From NCBI GenBank assembly GCA_015062825.1, contig SUTR01000006.1, forward strand, positions 15,000 to 70,872: a stretch of DNA of 55,873 nucleotides. The letters are read 5' to 3'. Source of the DNA: Methanosphaera stadtmanae. GTDB taxonomy: Archaea; Methanobacteriota; Methanobacteria; Methanobacteriales; Methanobacteriaceae. A program made the position numbers and the translations under genes. The first letter of the stretch is position 1; each line of letters starts with the position of its first letter. The notes under the pieces were generated by a model. The model ran no database searches. It was not told the origin of the DNA and was given only the letters and a program-made list of their open reading frames with translations. Shown here in pieces: positions 18,356 to 26,820 of this stretch.

Positions 18356-18679
18356 TTATTTTGGTAAAAATGCATATGCTAATAGTAAAATTATTACAAT
18401 AACTACTAATACAATGATTGTTGTATTTGGCCCTGATGATTCGGTTTGTGTTGTTTGTGTTTTAACAACTTCTTTAATTTCTTCTTCAACTTTTTTATCA
18501 GCAGAAGATACTTCCTCATTAACTTGTTCTTCAACAGCTGATACTTCTTCTTGTATATTTTCAACTTCTTGTTCTACTTCTTCAACAGCCTCATCAGCTT
18601 TAGGAGCAGGTGTAGGTGCATCCCCTGCAATGAAGCCATCTTCTCTTAATTTTTGTGTAAATGATAAATCTGAACTCAT
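18356..18679 (-). CDS. Tail-anchored acidic protein with N-terminal LSFTQ motif
   Basis: The 107-residue protein has three parts. Residues 1-16 read MSSDLSFTQKLREDGF, a motif shared (12 of 16 identical) with the N-terminus of the Alba protein at 24957-25385. Residues 20-80 are Ala/Pro then Glu/Val-rich and predicted to form an acidic coiled coil. Residues 85-104 are a single hydrophobic span (TIIVLVVIVIILLLAYAF) ending LPK, so it is a C-tail-anchored protein whose bulk faces the cytoplasm. AAGGTGA precedes the ATG at good spacing. It is a separate transcription unit. The family is unknown to me. The shared N-terminus suggests that both proteins bind a common partner, which is inference. Confidence 0.8.
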   Translation of the reverse strand: MSSDLSFTQKLREDGFIAGDAPTPAPKADEAVEEVEQEVENIQEEVSAVEEQVNEEVSSADKKVEEEIKEVVKTQTTQTESSGPNTTIIVLVVIVIILLLAYAFLPK

Positions 18680-18870
18680 GATATGTCACCTTCAAGTAAG
18701 ATACTTATTATATATAATATTTATTCATACTATATATTAAATAATAATGATTTATTAAACAAATTATCATCATTTTTTATAAAAAAAAGTAGAATATATT
18801 AAAGTATTCTAGAAAAATATTATAAATTTAATAAATATTTATTATGATTTAATTATATAAATTCATTAGT

Positions 18871-19809
18871 TCAATCATATTTATAAAATCCTTCACCTGC
18901 ATTAATACCTGTTTTTCCTGCATCTATTTTTTCTTTAAGTTTTGCCGCAATTTTCCCAGGAGTTGTTGTAGGGTCTTTAGCTTCAGGATTCATGATTACT
19001 ATATTATATGCTGTAGTTAGTCCTACCACATCCAATATTCTAAATGGTCCATTTGGTGCCCCTGTTGCCAACATCCAAGTTTTATCTATAGTTTCAGGAT
19101 CTGCCACTTCATTTGCATATAATGCTTCTGCTGCACTTAAGAATGGTACAAGCATTGAGTTTAAAATATATCCTGGTTGTTCTTTTTTTAGTTTTAAAGG
19201 TACCATATTAATATCCTGTGCAAATGAAACTATTTCATCATAGTATTCCTGTTTTGTTTTTGGTTGTCCCATTACTTCTGCTGTGTTATTTCTCCAGATT
19301 TCATTTGCAAAGTGCAATGCCAAGTATTTTTCTTCACGTCCTGTGTATTCTGCAAATGCACTTGGAAGTAGTGTTGATGAATTTGTTACCAGTATTGTTT
19401 TTTCTGGCATATATTTTGATAATTCCTGATAGAATGCTATTTTTTGTTGTGGATCTTCTGCTATTGCTTCAATTATTAAATCAGCATCTTCAGCTGCATC
19501 TTGATAGCTTGTTGTTAATTTAATATTTTCATATGCATTTTCAACTTTTTCTTTTAATTGATTTATTTCTTCATCCGACAATTCTGTTTTATCAGTGAAA
19601 CCTCTACAGTATGCTTGGGGATTTGTTTTCATTGCTTCCATTGTTGAAAGATAAATCTCTTTTAATCTGTCAAGTTTAGGTTGTGCTCTCTCTATTGAAC
19701 CTTCACTTCTTAACCATATTGTTACATCAAATCCACAGTAAGCAGTTTGAAAAGCTATTTGACTTCCAAGTACTCCTCCTCCAGCTATAGTTACGTTTTT
19801 TATTACCAT
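18871..19809 (-). CDS. 3-hydroxyacyl-CoA dehydrogenase family, NAD-binding
   Basis: The 312-residue protein has the N-terminal Rossmann motif VTIAGGGVLGSQIAFQTA and the family segment ADLIIEAIAEDPQQK. A catalytic-region signature TILVTNSSTLLPS with HFAN follows (family: NTSsl...HF.NP, here HFANEIW), and then the C-terminal helical domain (about 195-312) with PGYILNSMLVPFLSAA. It oxidises or reduces 3-hydroxyacyl-CoA-like substrates using NAD. The HFANEIW variant and solitary location mean the true substrate may not be 3-hydroxybutyryl-CoA. GGGAGGAT precedes the ATG. The gene is downstream, in its own direction, of the insertion sequence at 20028-21282; the insertion lies about 220 bases upstream of its start. 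Confidence 0.88.
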   Translation of the reverse strand: MVIKNVTIAGGGVLGSQIAFQTAYCGFDVTIWLRSEGSIERAQPKLDRLKEIYLSTMEAMKTNPQAYCRGFTDKTELSDEEINQLKEKVENAYENIKLTTSYQDAAEDADLIIEAIAEDPQQKIAFYQELSKYMPEKTILVTNSSTLLPSAFAEYTGREEKYLALHFANEIWRNNTAEVMGQPKTKQEYYDEIVSFAQDINMVPLKLKKEQPGYILNSMLVPFLSAAEALYANEVADPETIDKTWMLATGAPNGPFRILDVVGLTTAYNIVIMNPEAKDPTTTPGKIAAKLKEKIDAGKTGINAGEGFYKYD

Positions 19810-20022
19810 GTTTTTTATCCTCCCTGAAAATTTTCACTAATATAACTATTAACTTAATATATATAAATAGTTTATCATGAATTATCATAAAAATAAAAAA
19901 TATCATCATTAATAATAATGAATAAAAATTAAATAGGAAATATAAAAATAATGATAAAAACCATATTCCGAGTACAAATAGACAATATCCAACCAATCAC
20001 ATATCTATGCATAACGGATATA

Positions 20023-20027
20023 ATGAT
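20023..20027. repeat. Target-site duplication (left), ATGAT
   Basis: ATGAT directly precedes the left end of the insertion sequence and is repeated at 21283-21287 directly after the right end, as expected for a 5-bp target duplication. Confidence 0.75.
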
Positions 20028-21282
20028 TTAGGGTTCTAGAAATATTTACTTTCGAAAGATTTGGAAGTCGTTTTTTGTATTAATGCAGCTATGTATGATT
20101 ATACCTGATAATAGTACAATTAATGATGTGGATTTATGCATGGAATCAAATGTATAATTGTGTAAATGTTTAAATCCTAATCCTTCTTTTATAAACTTGA
20201 AATAATCTTCAATTATACTACGTTTGTACCTAATTACTTTACGATTTGGTAAATTATCCATTAATTTTTTTACTAACCTTTTATATTCTCTTTTTAATAT
20301 ATTTGTATCTTTTTTATTGTAAAAATAGTCCAATAGATAACTGAACATTGAATTCATTTTCTTCATATTAAGTATACCTTTAACTAGAATTAATGGTATT
20401 ATTTTTAAGTTTCTAATGCTATTTTGTTATTGTAATATGAGCAATAACCTCCATCAAATAGTATTTTATCTCCAGTACTAATTAATTTTCTTCTTTTTAG
20501 TTCTTTCAATATTAATGGCACCATTTTAGTATCATGAGGTGAACCACCACTTAATAAAAATAAACAGATATTTTAGTATCATAATCAAGTACAAGAGTTA
20601 TTTTAAAGCCAAGATACTCATCTAACACTGTTCCCCCAAGCCCATTTATAGTCTTTGTCTTGATTGAATTCTTGGTTACTTTTTTTTGATCTAAAATTAA
20701 TATCTGAATCAGCAGCAGAGGCATCAACGATTAAAGTTCTATTTTTACTTTTAAAACATTTATTAATCTTTTTCTAGAATACTATTAACAGCATTTTGAA
20801 GATTTTCCTTATTACAACTAGAAATCTCTTAATATACTTCTTGAGCCGTTAACAATATTTAAAAATTTAAACCTTCTACAAGCTTAGATTTATTAAATAA
20901 TTCATTAACAGTGAATGATACATCATTTTCAAAGAATGATGATAAAAAAATAGTTTTAACTGCTGTTTTAAATCTTTTAATTCTTTTAAATCCATTTCTG
21001 GCTAGAATATTATCAGTTGATCTAGAATCGATAATTTTAAATATTTTGTTCAACAACATATAATTAGGGTCTTGTTCATCGTAATTTAATCCATGTATCA
21101 TTAGTATCGCCAATACTATATATGTTATGGGTTATATATAAATATTACGATGAATAACCCATAATTTCTAAAATAAACTCCAAATAAAATGTACTATTTC
21201 TATGACATAATTATTAAGTATTCAAATAATAAAAAGAAAGGACATATGAGCTCAAAAATAAGTTGATTTTTTAGAACCCTAA
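20028..21282 (-). mobile_element. Insertion sequence, DDE transposase type, inactivated (1255 bp)
   Basis: Imperfect terminal inverted repeats bound the element: left TTAGGGTTCTAGAAA (20028-20042) and right, read inward, TTAGGGTTCTAAAAA (21268-21282), 14 of 15 identical. ATGAT is duplicated on both sides. The only gene is a transposase on the minus strand, broken by several frameshifts and stops. A second copy of the same element begins at 55799 in opposite orientation. The transposase residues look IS4-like (DDE with R-x3-E-x6-K), but I could not assign a named family. The ends are well preserved, so mobilisation by an intact relative elsewhere would be conceivable. Confidence 0.85.
20046..21113 (-). 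pseudogene. Transposase pseudogene of the insertion sequence
   Basis: The minus-strand frame starts MAILMIHGLNYDEQDPNYML at 21113 and is broken after about 84 codons. Pieces in other frames carry the catalytic motifs: TLIVDASAADSDINF (first Asp), KILFDGGYCSYYN (second Asp), and in the C-terminal piece RSIIEDYFKFIKEGLGF (the Glu, with R-x3-E-x6-K spacing). The C-terminus ends NTKNDFQIFRK at 20046. At least three interruptions occur (around 20860, 20600 and 20400), so no active transposase can be made. Relation to IS4-group DDE enzymes is inferred from these motifs. Confidence 0.8.
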
Positions 21283-21287
21283 ATGAT
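21283..21287. repeat. Target-site duplication (right), ATGAT
   Basis: This is the second copy of the 5-bp duplication flanking the insertion sequence (partner at 20023-20027). Confidence 0.75.
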
Positions 21288-21434
21288 AAAGGAGATTCAA
21301 TAAAATATAAAAAATTAAATTATCTATGCAAAAAATAGCATATTCCATTTATAAGAAATCTTTTTTAAAAATATATCTAGAAAAATTGGTTTTAAAATTA
21401 AAAAAAAAGAAAAAAAAGTATAAAGTTAAATAAA

Positions 21435-22733
21435 TTAACTATTCTCCATTGTACCATTTAAATAACTTTCATAACCTTTAAAGTCCATTAAACCATGACC
21501 AGAGAAGTTTACTACAATAGTTTTTTCTTCACCTGTTTGTTTACATTTTTGAGCTTCATCTATTGCTACTTTCAATGCATGACATGTTTCAGGTGCAGGT
21601 ATTACTCCTTCTGTTTGTGCAAATAGTTTTCCTGCCTTGAATACTTCATTTTGATGAGCTGTTCTTGGAGTTATATATCCTTCTTTTGTAAGTAGAGATA
21701 TTTGTGAGTTCATTCCATGATATCTTAATCCACCAGCATGTACAGATGGTGCTACAAAGTCATGTCCAAGTGTGAACATTTTCAATAGAGGAGTAAAACC
21801 CATATTGTCTCCAAAGTCATAACGATATTCACCTTCACTCAATGTTGGACAAGCAGATGGTTCAGCAGCTAGGAATTCACAATCACTATTTCCTTTAATT
21901 TTTTCTCGTAAGAATGGGAATAAAGATCCTCCAAAGTTACTTCCACCACCCACACATGCAACCATAGTATCAGGTTCTTCTTCTGCTATTTCCAGTTGTG
22001 TCTGTATTTCTTGTCCTATAACTGTTTGATGTAATACCACATGATTCAATACGCTACCTAATGTATATTTAACTTTATCATCAGCCAATGCTTCTTCAAC
22101 AGCTTCAGATATTGCAATTCCTAATGAACCAGGATGATCTGGTGTTTCTTCAAGTATTTTTTTTCCAACTTCTGTTTGCATACTAGGAGAAGCATAAACC
22201 TTTCCATCATACAATTGCATAATTGTTTTTCTAAATGGTTTCTGATCAAATGATACTCTTACCATATATACAGTACATTCAAGATCCATTAAAGAACTTG
22301 CAAGAGATAAAGCAGTACCCCACTGTCCAGCACCAGTTTCTGTTGTAAGTCTTTCTACTCCTTCTTTTTTTGCATAATATGCTTGTGCTATTGCACTGTT
22401 GAGTTTATGACTTCCTGTTGGTGATGAATCTTCTCTTTTATAATATATTTTTGCAGGAGTGTTAAGTTTTTCTTCAAGTCCAACTGCCCTACATAATGGT
22501 GTTGGTCTTCCAAGTCTTTGATATAATTGTCTAACTTCATTAGGAATTTTAATATAACGTTCTGTAGAAAATTCCTGATCCAAACATTCTTTACAGAAGA
22601 TTTTTGGCAAATTACCAATTTGATCTTTTCCTTCACTATTTTGAGGCATTGGTAATTCTACTGGTAAATCTGCATTAATATTGTACCATTTACTTGGCAC
22701 ATCATCAGATGATAATTCAATTTTATTATTCAT
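21435..22733 (-). CDS. trpB: Tryptophan synthase beta, TrpB2 type
   Basis: The 432-residue PLP enzyme is predicted to join indole and serine to tryptophan. The N-terminal region has the extension typical of TrpB2 (ending around LYQRLGRPTPLCRA). The PLP lysine is Lys110 in GSHKLN, and ETGAGQWG, the glycine-rich CVGGGSNFGG and SGHG near the C-terminus complete the cofactor site. TrpB2 enzymes are longer than TrpB1 (about 390-400) and often lie outside trp operons, as here: no trpA or other trp gene is nearby. I start it at the ATG at 22733, which has AGGTG seven bases upstream, rather than 16 codons earlier. TrpB2 may act without TrpA, for example as an indole salvage enzyme or serine deaminase. 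Confidence 0.93.
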   Translation of the reverse strand: MNNKIELSSDDVPSKWYNINADLPVELPMPQNSEGKDQIGNLPKIFCKECLDQEFSTERYIKIPNEVRQLYQRLGRPTPLCRAVGLEEKLNTPAKIYYKREDSSPTGSHKLNSAIAQAYYAKKEGVERLTTETGAGQWGTALSLASSLMDLECTVYMVRVSFDQKPFRKTIMQLYDGKVYASPSMQTEVGKKILEETPDHPGSLGIAISEAVEEALADDKVKYTLGSVLNHVVLHQTVIGQEIQTQLEIAEEEPDTMVACVGGGSNFGGSLFPFLREKIKGNSDCEFLAAEPSACPTLSEGEYRYDFGDNMGFTPLLKMFTLGHDFVAPSVHAGGLRYHGMNSQISLLTKEGYITPRTAHQNEVFKAGKLFAQTEGVIPAPETCHALKVAIDEAQKCKQTGEEKTIVVNFSGHGLMDFKGYESYLNGTMENS

Positions 22734-22966
22734 ATATAAACACCTATTGATTAGTTTCATAAAAAAAATAATTACTAACAATAATTATTGTATTTTACTT
22801 CTATGAGTAGATATGTTTATAATATAATTTAAAGATTATGAAAAACTTTGATTTTGAAGGTTTAAAAATAGATAAAATCCAAAAAAATGATTAAGAATTA
22901 TAAAAAATTGAAAAATGTTTATTTATAGTACAAAAATTTAATTATTCATATACCGAATATCGTAAA

Positions 22967-23194
22967 TTAATGTCCCGGTCTAAAATGAAATACTTTTTCA
23001 GCCAACCGGAATGACACCTTATTAACAAATAATGTCACTAGGAAATATGCTACAACCCATCTAACTGGCCACCATAACAAACATATCTCAATAGGCATTC
23101 CATTAGGCAATGCAAAGATTAATGGCATCACCAAGCTCATGATAAGACTTATGAAAAACGCTATTGGATTCCATAAAAGATGTTTTAAGTCCAA
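22967..23194 (-). CDS. Small two-span membrane protein (DUF2798-like)
   Basis: The 75-residue protein has two hydrophobic segments (about 9-31 and 42-60) separated by a short Gly/Pro/Glu-containing loop (NGMPIEICLLWW), followed by a basic tail ending FHFRPGH. The arrangement and the WPVRWVVAYF segment resemble DUF2798 proteins. The start codon is TTG: GAGGTGA lies five bases upstream and there is no suitable ATG. It is alone in its region. Function is unknown, and the family call is tentative. Confidence 0.6.
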   Translation of the reverse strand: MDLKHLLWNPIAFFISLIMSLVMPLIFALPNGMPIEICLLWWPVRWVVAYFLVTLFVNKVSFRLAEKVFHFRPGH

Positions 23195-23544
23195 ATTTTC
23201 ACCTCATATAATTATTTCAAAAAAAAAGAATTTAAAAAACATTGATTTAACCCTTTAAATAATCTTCTTTAAATATTTTCAAAAAAAAGATAATTCATTT
23301 AATACTTAATGAATCCAAAGTATTTAAAATTATCCCATTAAAAAACAATATTCATTTAATTAACAGGCAAATATAAAGAAAAGATTAATATATAAAATAA
23401 CTCATATATTAAATATTACAATAAAAAAAGAAGAATAAAAGTAATTTAAATATTTAAATAATATATTATTAGTAATAATCCATGATTCTAATTAAAGTAA
23501 ACTAGATTATTAAAATCTTAAAAAATAACAAAGAATGTAATATT
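23195..23544. other. Divergent intergenic region, nothing recognised
   Basis: About 350 bp between divergent genes. It is strongly AT-rich and should hold both promoters. I saw no open frame, RNA fold or repeat. Confidence 0.5.
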
Positions 23545-23895
23545 ATGAACAATAAGAATTTAAGATTAAAAGATTTAAACGTTACAGAAGAGTTGAATTT
23601 CATAAAAAATTATTATAAATTTTTATTAAAGTATTGTCAAGATTATAATTTAAAATATGATGGAAAGATAGCTGTAGAAATCATATATCTAATAGAAGAT
23701 ATTGAAAGAATCTTATCCCAACCAGATGAAGTGATAAAAGCAAGTGATATAAAATTGTTAATTAAAATTGCGGAAGGAAGACTCTTTTTAAGATTAAATG
23801 AGCTATCTCTAGAATATAATAGAAGCAATACACATGATATATTAAGAGTTCCACGTTATAAACTTTATTATACTCTTGAAAGACATGGATACTAA
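23545..23895 (+). CDS. Hypothetical helical cytosolic protein
   Basis: This 116-residue protein has no signal or membrane segment. Its sequence is charged and Leu/Ile/Tyr-rich with helix-forming stretches (about 12-35, 42-62 and 70-92), then a C-terminal VPRYKLYYTLERHGY. I do not recognise a family. It ends 44 bases before the ADP-ribosylglycohydrolase gene on the same strand, so co-transcription is likely. A convincing ribosome binding site is not visible (only weakly purine-rich sequence upstream of the ATG). Confidence 0.65.
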   Translation: MNNKNLRLKDLNVTEELNFIKNYYKFLLKYCQDYNLKYDGKIAVEIIYLIEDIERILSQPDEVIKASDIKLLIKIAEGRLFLRLNELSLEYNRSNTHDILRVPRYKLYYTLERHGY

Positions 23896-23939
23896 TAATT
23901 TAATAGAATAAATGAATAATAGTAGAAGAGGTAATCTCA

Positions 23940-24734
23940 ATGAAAGGAATTATTGGTGCAATATGTGGCGATATTATTGGATCAGTACATGAATTTAATC
24001 CAATTAAAACAAAAGATTTTGATTTAATAGATAAAAGTGTGAAATTTACTGATGATACTGTTATGACATTAGCAGTTGCAAACTGGTTATTAGTAGACCC
24101 AAACTTATCTAAAAAATCATTAATTAACCAGATGCAAAACTTTGGACATGAATATCCTAGAAGTGGATATGGTGGACGATTTAATAAATGGTTAGTATCA
24201 GATAATCCCGAGGCATATAACAGTTGGGGCAATGGTTCTGCTATGAGAGTAAGTCCTGTTGCATGGTATGCAAACACACTTGAAGATGTAATGAATCTAG
24301 CAGAAATATCTGCAGTAGTCACTCATAACCATCCTGAAGGAATAAAAGGTGCAGTATCCACAGCAGCTTGTATTTATCTTGCAAGAACCGGTTCATCCAA
24401 GGAGGAAATTAAGGAATTTGTAATAGATAACTTTGACTATGATTTAAATAGAAAACTAGATGATATAAGACCAGATTATGAATTTGAAGTATCTTGTCAA
24501 AAATCCGTTCCTGAATCCATATTATGTTTCTTAGAAGCAGATGACTATGAAGATACTATACGTAATGCCGTTTCATTAGGTGGTGATGCAGATACACAAG
24601 CAGCCATTAGTGGAAGTATTGCATCTGCATACTATGAAGTACCCGATGATATATTCCGGCCATGCATTACAAAACTTGATACTAATCTATTTAGCATATT
24701 AAGAGAATTTAATGGATTAGTTATTAAAGATTAA
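23940..24734 (+). CDS. ADP-ribosylglycohydrolase family protein
   Basis: The 264-residue protein carries the DraG/ARH fold motifs. GAICGDIIGSVHE at the start is followed by KFTDDTVMTLAVA (metal-binding Thr-Asp-Asp), GSAMRVSPVAWY in the middle, THNHPEGIKGA, and the C-terminal metal site GGDADTQAAISGSIASAYY. These enzymes use two Mg2+ or Mn2+ ions to remove ADP-ribose from proteins or nucleic acids or to cleave related metabolites. Length is typical. A GAGGTAATC ribosome binding site precedes the ATG. The partner ADP-ribosyltransferase is not in the window, so the substrate (protein, DNA, RNA or free ADP-ribose derivative) is open. Confidence 0.92.
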   Translation: MKGIIGAICGDIIGSVHEFNPIKTKDFDLIDKSVKFTDDTVMTLAVANWLLVDPNLSKKSLINQMQNFGHEYPRSGYGGRFNKWLVSDNPEAYNSWGNGSAMRVSPVAWYANTLEDVMNLAEISAVVTHNHPEGIKGAVSTAACIYLARTGSSKEEIKEFVIDNFDYDLNRKLDDIRPDYEFEVSCQKSVPESILCFLEADDYEDTIRNAVSLGGDADTQAAISGSIASAYYEVPDDIFRPCITKLDTNLFSILREFNGLVIKD

Positions 24735-24789
24735 TTGAAAAGAATTATACATAACTTTAAGATAAAAATGATATAAGAAAATATCCTTT

Positions 24790-24809
24790 ATCCCCCAAAC
24801 ATTTTTTTA
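24790..24809 (+). terminator. CCCCC plus T-run after ADP-ribosylglycohydrolase
   Basis: A CCCCC run followed shortly by seven T residues lies about 56 bases beyond the stop codon. No stem-loop is visible. Confidence 0.45.
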
Positions 24810-24956
24810 TAAATCTTATTTTTAATATATGAAGAAGTTAATAGATACATTTTTAAATTAAGCATTGATAATTATTTAATAAATACTTTTAATTTTTAGA
24901 TAAATTTATAGTTAAAAAATGACAAATATAAATATATTATATTAAGAGGTAAGTTT

Positions 24957-25385
24957 ATGAGCGAACAATTATCATTTACTCAAGCTTTACGTGAAAATGG
25001 TTTTACACAAAGCAACGAAAATAGCCAAAATAACAACGATGAAGATGCTATCGAAAAAACAGAAAAAGTTGTAGAAGTATCCAACGATAATACTGTTAAT
25101 AATAATTACAATGATGATGAAGTAAGAGTCATGTATATTGGTAACAAATCTGTAATGAATTATGTTTTTACATTAGTCAATATATTTAATGAAGAAAGTG
25201 ATGTAGTAAGCATCCAAGCTAGAGGCAGAGTTATCAACAAAGCTGTTGATGTTGTTGAAGTTTTAAGACATAGATTCATCACTGATTTAACTATTGAAGA
25301 CATTAGTATTTCCACCCAACAGATTATCCGTGATGATGGAAGAGAATCTAATGTTTCAGCAATAAACATTACCATAAGAAACTAA
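24957..25385 (+). CDS. Alba DNA/RNA-binding protein with N-terminal extension
   Basis: The 142-residue protein is built from two parts. Residues 54-142 form a complete Alba domain: VMYIGNKSVMNYVFTLVN (with the conserved Lys region), IQARGRVINKAVDVVEVLRHRF and the C-terminal strands ending VSAINITIRN. Alba dimers coat DNA and RNA in archaea. Residues 1-53 are an addition not found in ordinary Alba (about 90 residues): MSEQLSFTQALRENGF, then an Asn/Glu/Asp-rich, probably disordered linker. The first 16 residues match those of the tail-anchored protein at 18356-18679. AGAGGTAAG precedes the ATG. It stands alone in its transcription unit. The extension may recruit partners or tether chromatin; this is inference. 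Confidence 0.92.
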   Translation: MSEQLSFTQALRENGFTQSNENSQNNNDEDAIEKTEKVVEVSNDNTVNNNYNDDEVRVMYIGNKSVMNYVFTLVNIFNEESDVVSIQARGRVINKAVDVVEVLRHRFITDLTIEDISISTQQIIRDDGRESNVSAINITIRN

Positions 25386-25551
25386 CAAACATAATTACTG
25401 ATTTTAGGATTTATTAAATCCTATATTTACTATTTTTAGAAATATTATTATTTATTTATCTATAGACATTTTTACAGATTATTATTAAGAATACTTTTAG
25501 ATAATATTAAACATAAACTTATAATATGATTGAGGATATTGGAATGATTTT

Positions 25552-26337
25552 ATGGAACTAATTGACATTGGAATAAATTTAATGCATAAATCATATGATA
25601 AAGATCGTACTGATGTTGTTGATGAGGCAAAAAAAGTGGGTGTTACCCAAAATATTATAACAGGAAGTAGCATTTCATCCAGCAGAACCGCAGTTGAATA
25701 CGCAAGCAAATATCCTGGAACTCTTTTTGCGACCTGTGGTGTTCATCCACATGATGCAAAGTCTTGTAATGAAAATACCATAGGAATTTTGAGAGATTTA
25801 GCCAGCAACGATTGTGTTGTAGCTATTGGAGAATGTGGATTAGATTATAATAGAAACTATTCTCCACAAAATATTCAACGCAAATGGTTTGAAGAACAGG
25901 TTAAACTTGCAGAAGAATTAAATATGCCCCTGTTTTTACATGACAGAGAATCTTATGATGATTTTAGTAAAATATTAAGAAGACATAAAGAAGTCAGCAA
26001 ACGCTCTGTTGTTCACTGCTTTACAGGAACTAAATATGAAGCAGAAGATTATCTTGATTTAGGATGTTATATCGGAGTTACTGGTTGGATTTGTGATGAT
26101 AGACGTAATGATGAACTTCTTAAGGCAATTAAGGTAATTCCTCCGGAAAAGTTAATGATTGAAACTGATGGTCCATTTTTACTTCCAAGAGATTTTGAAA
26201 GTAAACCTAAGAAGAATAGAAATGAACCAAAATATTTACCACATATTCTTGGTAGAATTGCTAAAGAAATGAATATTGATAAGCAGGAACTTGCAGAACA
26301 GGTTACTATGAATACTAGAAAGTTCTTCAATATATAA
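25552..26337 (+). CDS. tatD: TatD family metal-dependent DNase
   Basis: The 261-residue TIM-barrel hydrolase aligns along its length with bacterial TatD. It begins MELIDIGINL, has CGVHPHDAKSC, the metal Glu in AIGECGLDYNRN, His in PLFLHDRES, HCFTGTKYEAE and the late Asp in MIETDGPFLLPRD, then NEPKYLPHILGRIA. As in E. coli TatD, and unlike many YcfH/YjjV relatives, the N-terminal H-x-H is replaced by D-x-G-x-N. TatD proteins are 3'-5' exonucleases acting on DNA and RNA ends, in repair and DNA turnover. The ATG follows a weak purine-rich site. The close similarity to the bacterial subtype suggests, but does not prove, transfer. Confidence 0.92.
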   Translation: MELIDIGINLMHKSYDKDRTDVVDEAKKVGVTQNIITGSSISSSRTAVEYASKYPGTLFATCGVHPHDAKSCNENTIGILRDLASNDCVVAIGECGLDYNRNYSPQNIQRKWFEEQVKLAEELNMPLFLHDRESYDDFSKILRRHKEVSKRSVVHCFTGTKYEAEDYLDLGCYIGVTGWICDDRRNDELLKAIKVIPPEKLMIETDGPFLLPRDFESKPKKNRNEPKYLPHILGRIAKEMNIDKQELAEQVTMNTRKFFNI

Positions 26338-26820
26338 AAAGATTTATATATTAATATATATTGATATAATAATTAAGTATCTGTAGATATTAAATAATCA
26401 CACAAATTAGTTAAATAATACTACTAAAGAATATATCCTATACTTTTAAACTACTATAAACTAATTACGATATTTAACTGTCTGCAAATACCCATTTAAC
26501 AACAGATATAGAACTATTGCCTTTAAACATTAAATTGAAATTAAATGTAAATATTTCAATTATTTATCAATCCTCCTAAGTTTAGGAGGATTTTCACCCC
26601 CTATGAAAAATATAAACTCATTTTATTGATGATAATCATCGACAATCAAAATTTATGTCGGAATTAAATTAAAAAATAACACCATCACAACAATATTAGA
26701 TAAAAAAAATATTAAACAACAATAAAATTAAAACATATATTAATTAGAAAACAATTTTATAATTGAATATATAAAAATATTAATAGATTTAATTAACATC
26801 AACATAGTGGGGAAAGGATT
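26338..26820. other. Intergenic region with a perfect stem-loop
   Basis: About 480 bp upstream of the arsR-type gene. It holds a G+C-rich palindromic stem-loop at 26569-26592, described separately. After that the sequence is AT-rich and ends in the GGGGAAAGG ribosome binding site of the regulator gene. No open frame was recognised. Confidence 0.5.
26569..26592. promoter_or_regulatory. Perfect 11-bp inverted repeat, hairpin or operator
   Basis: AATCCTCCTAA (26569-26579) is the exact complement of TTAGGAGGATT (26582-26592) with only two bases between, so it can form a stem of 9 bp with a six-base loop. The right arm contains AGGAGG. It lies about 230 bases after tatD and 230 before the arsR-type gene. 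It stands out in otherwise AT-only sequence. A terminator, operator or relic of a mobile element end are all possible. Confidence 0.6.

Noticed and set aside
19727-19996. Hydrophobic minus-strand frame overlapping the start of the hydroxyacyl-CoA dehydrogenase gene
   Set aside because: It reads through AT-rich intergenic sequence in another frame and overlaps a clear gene start; hydrophobic composition is expected from T-rich DNA.
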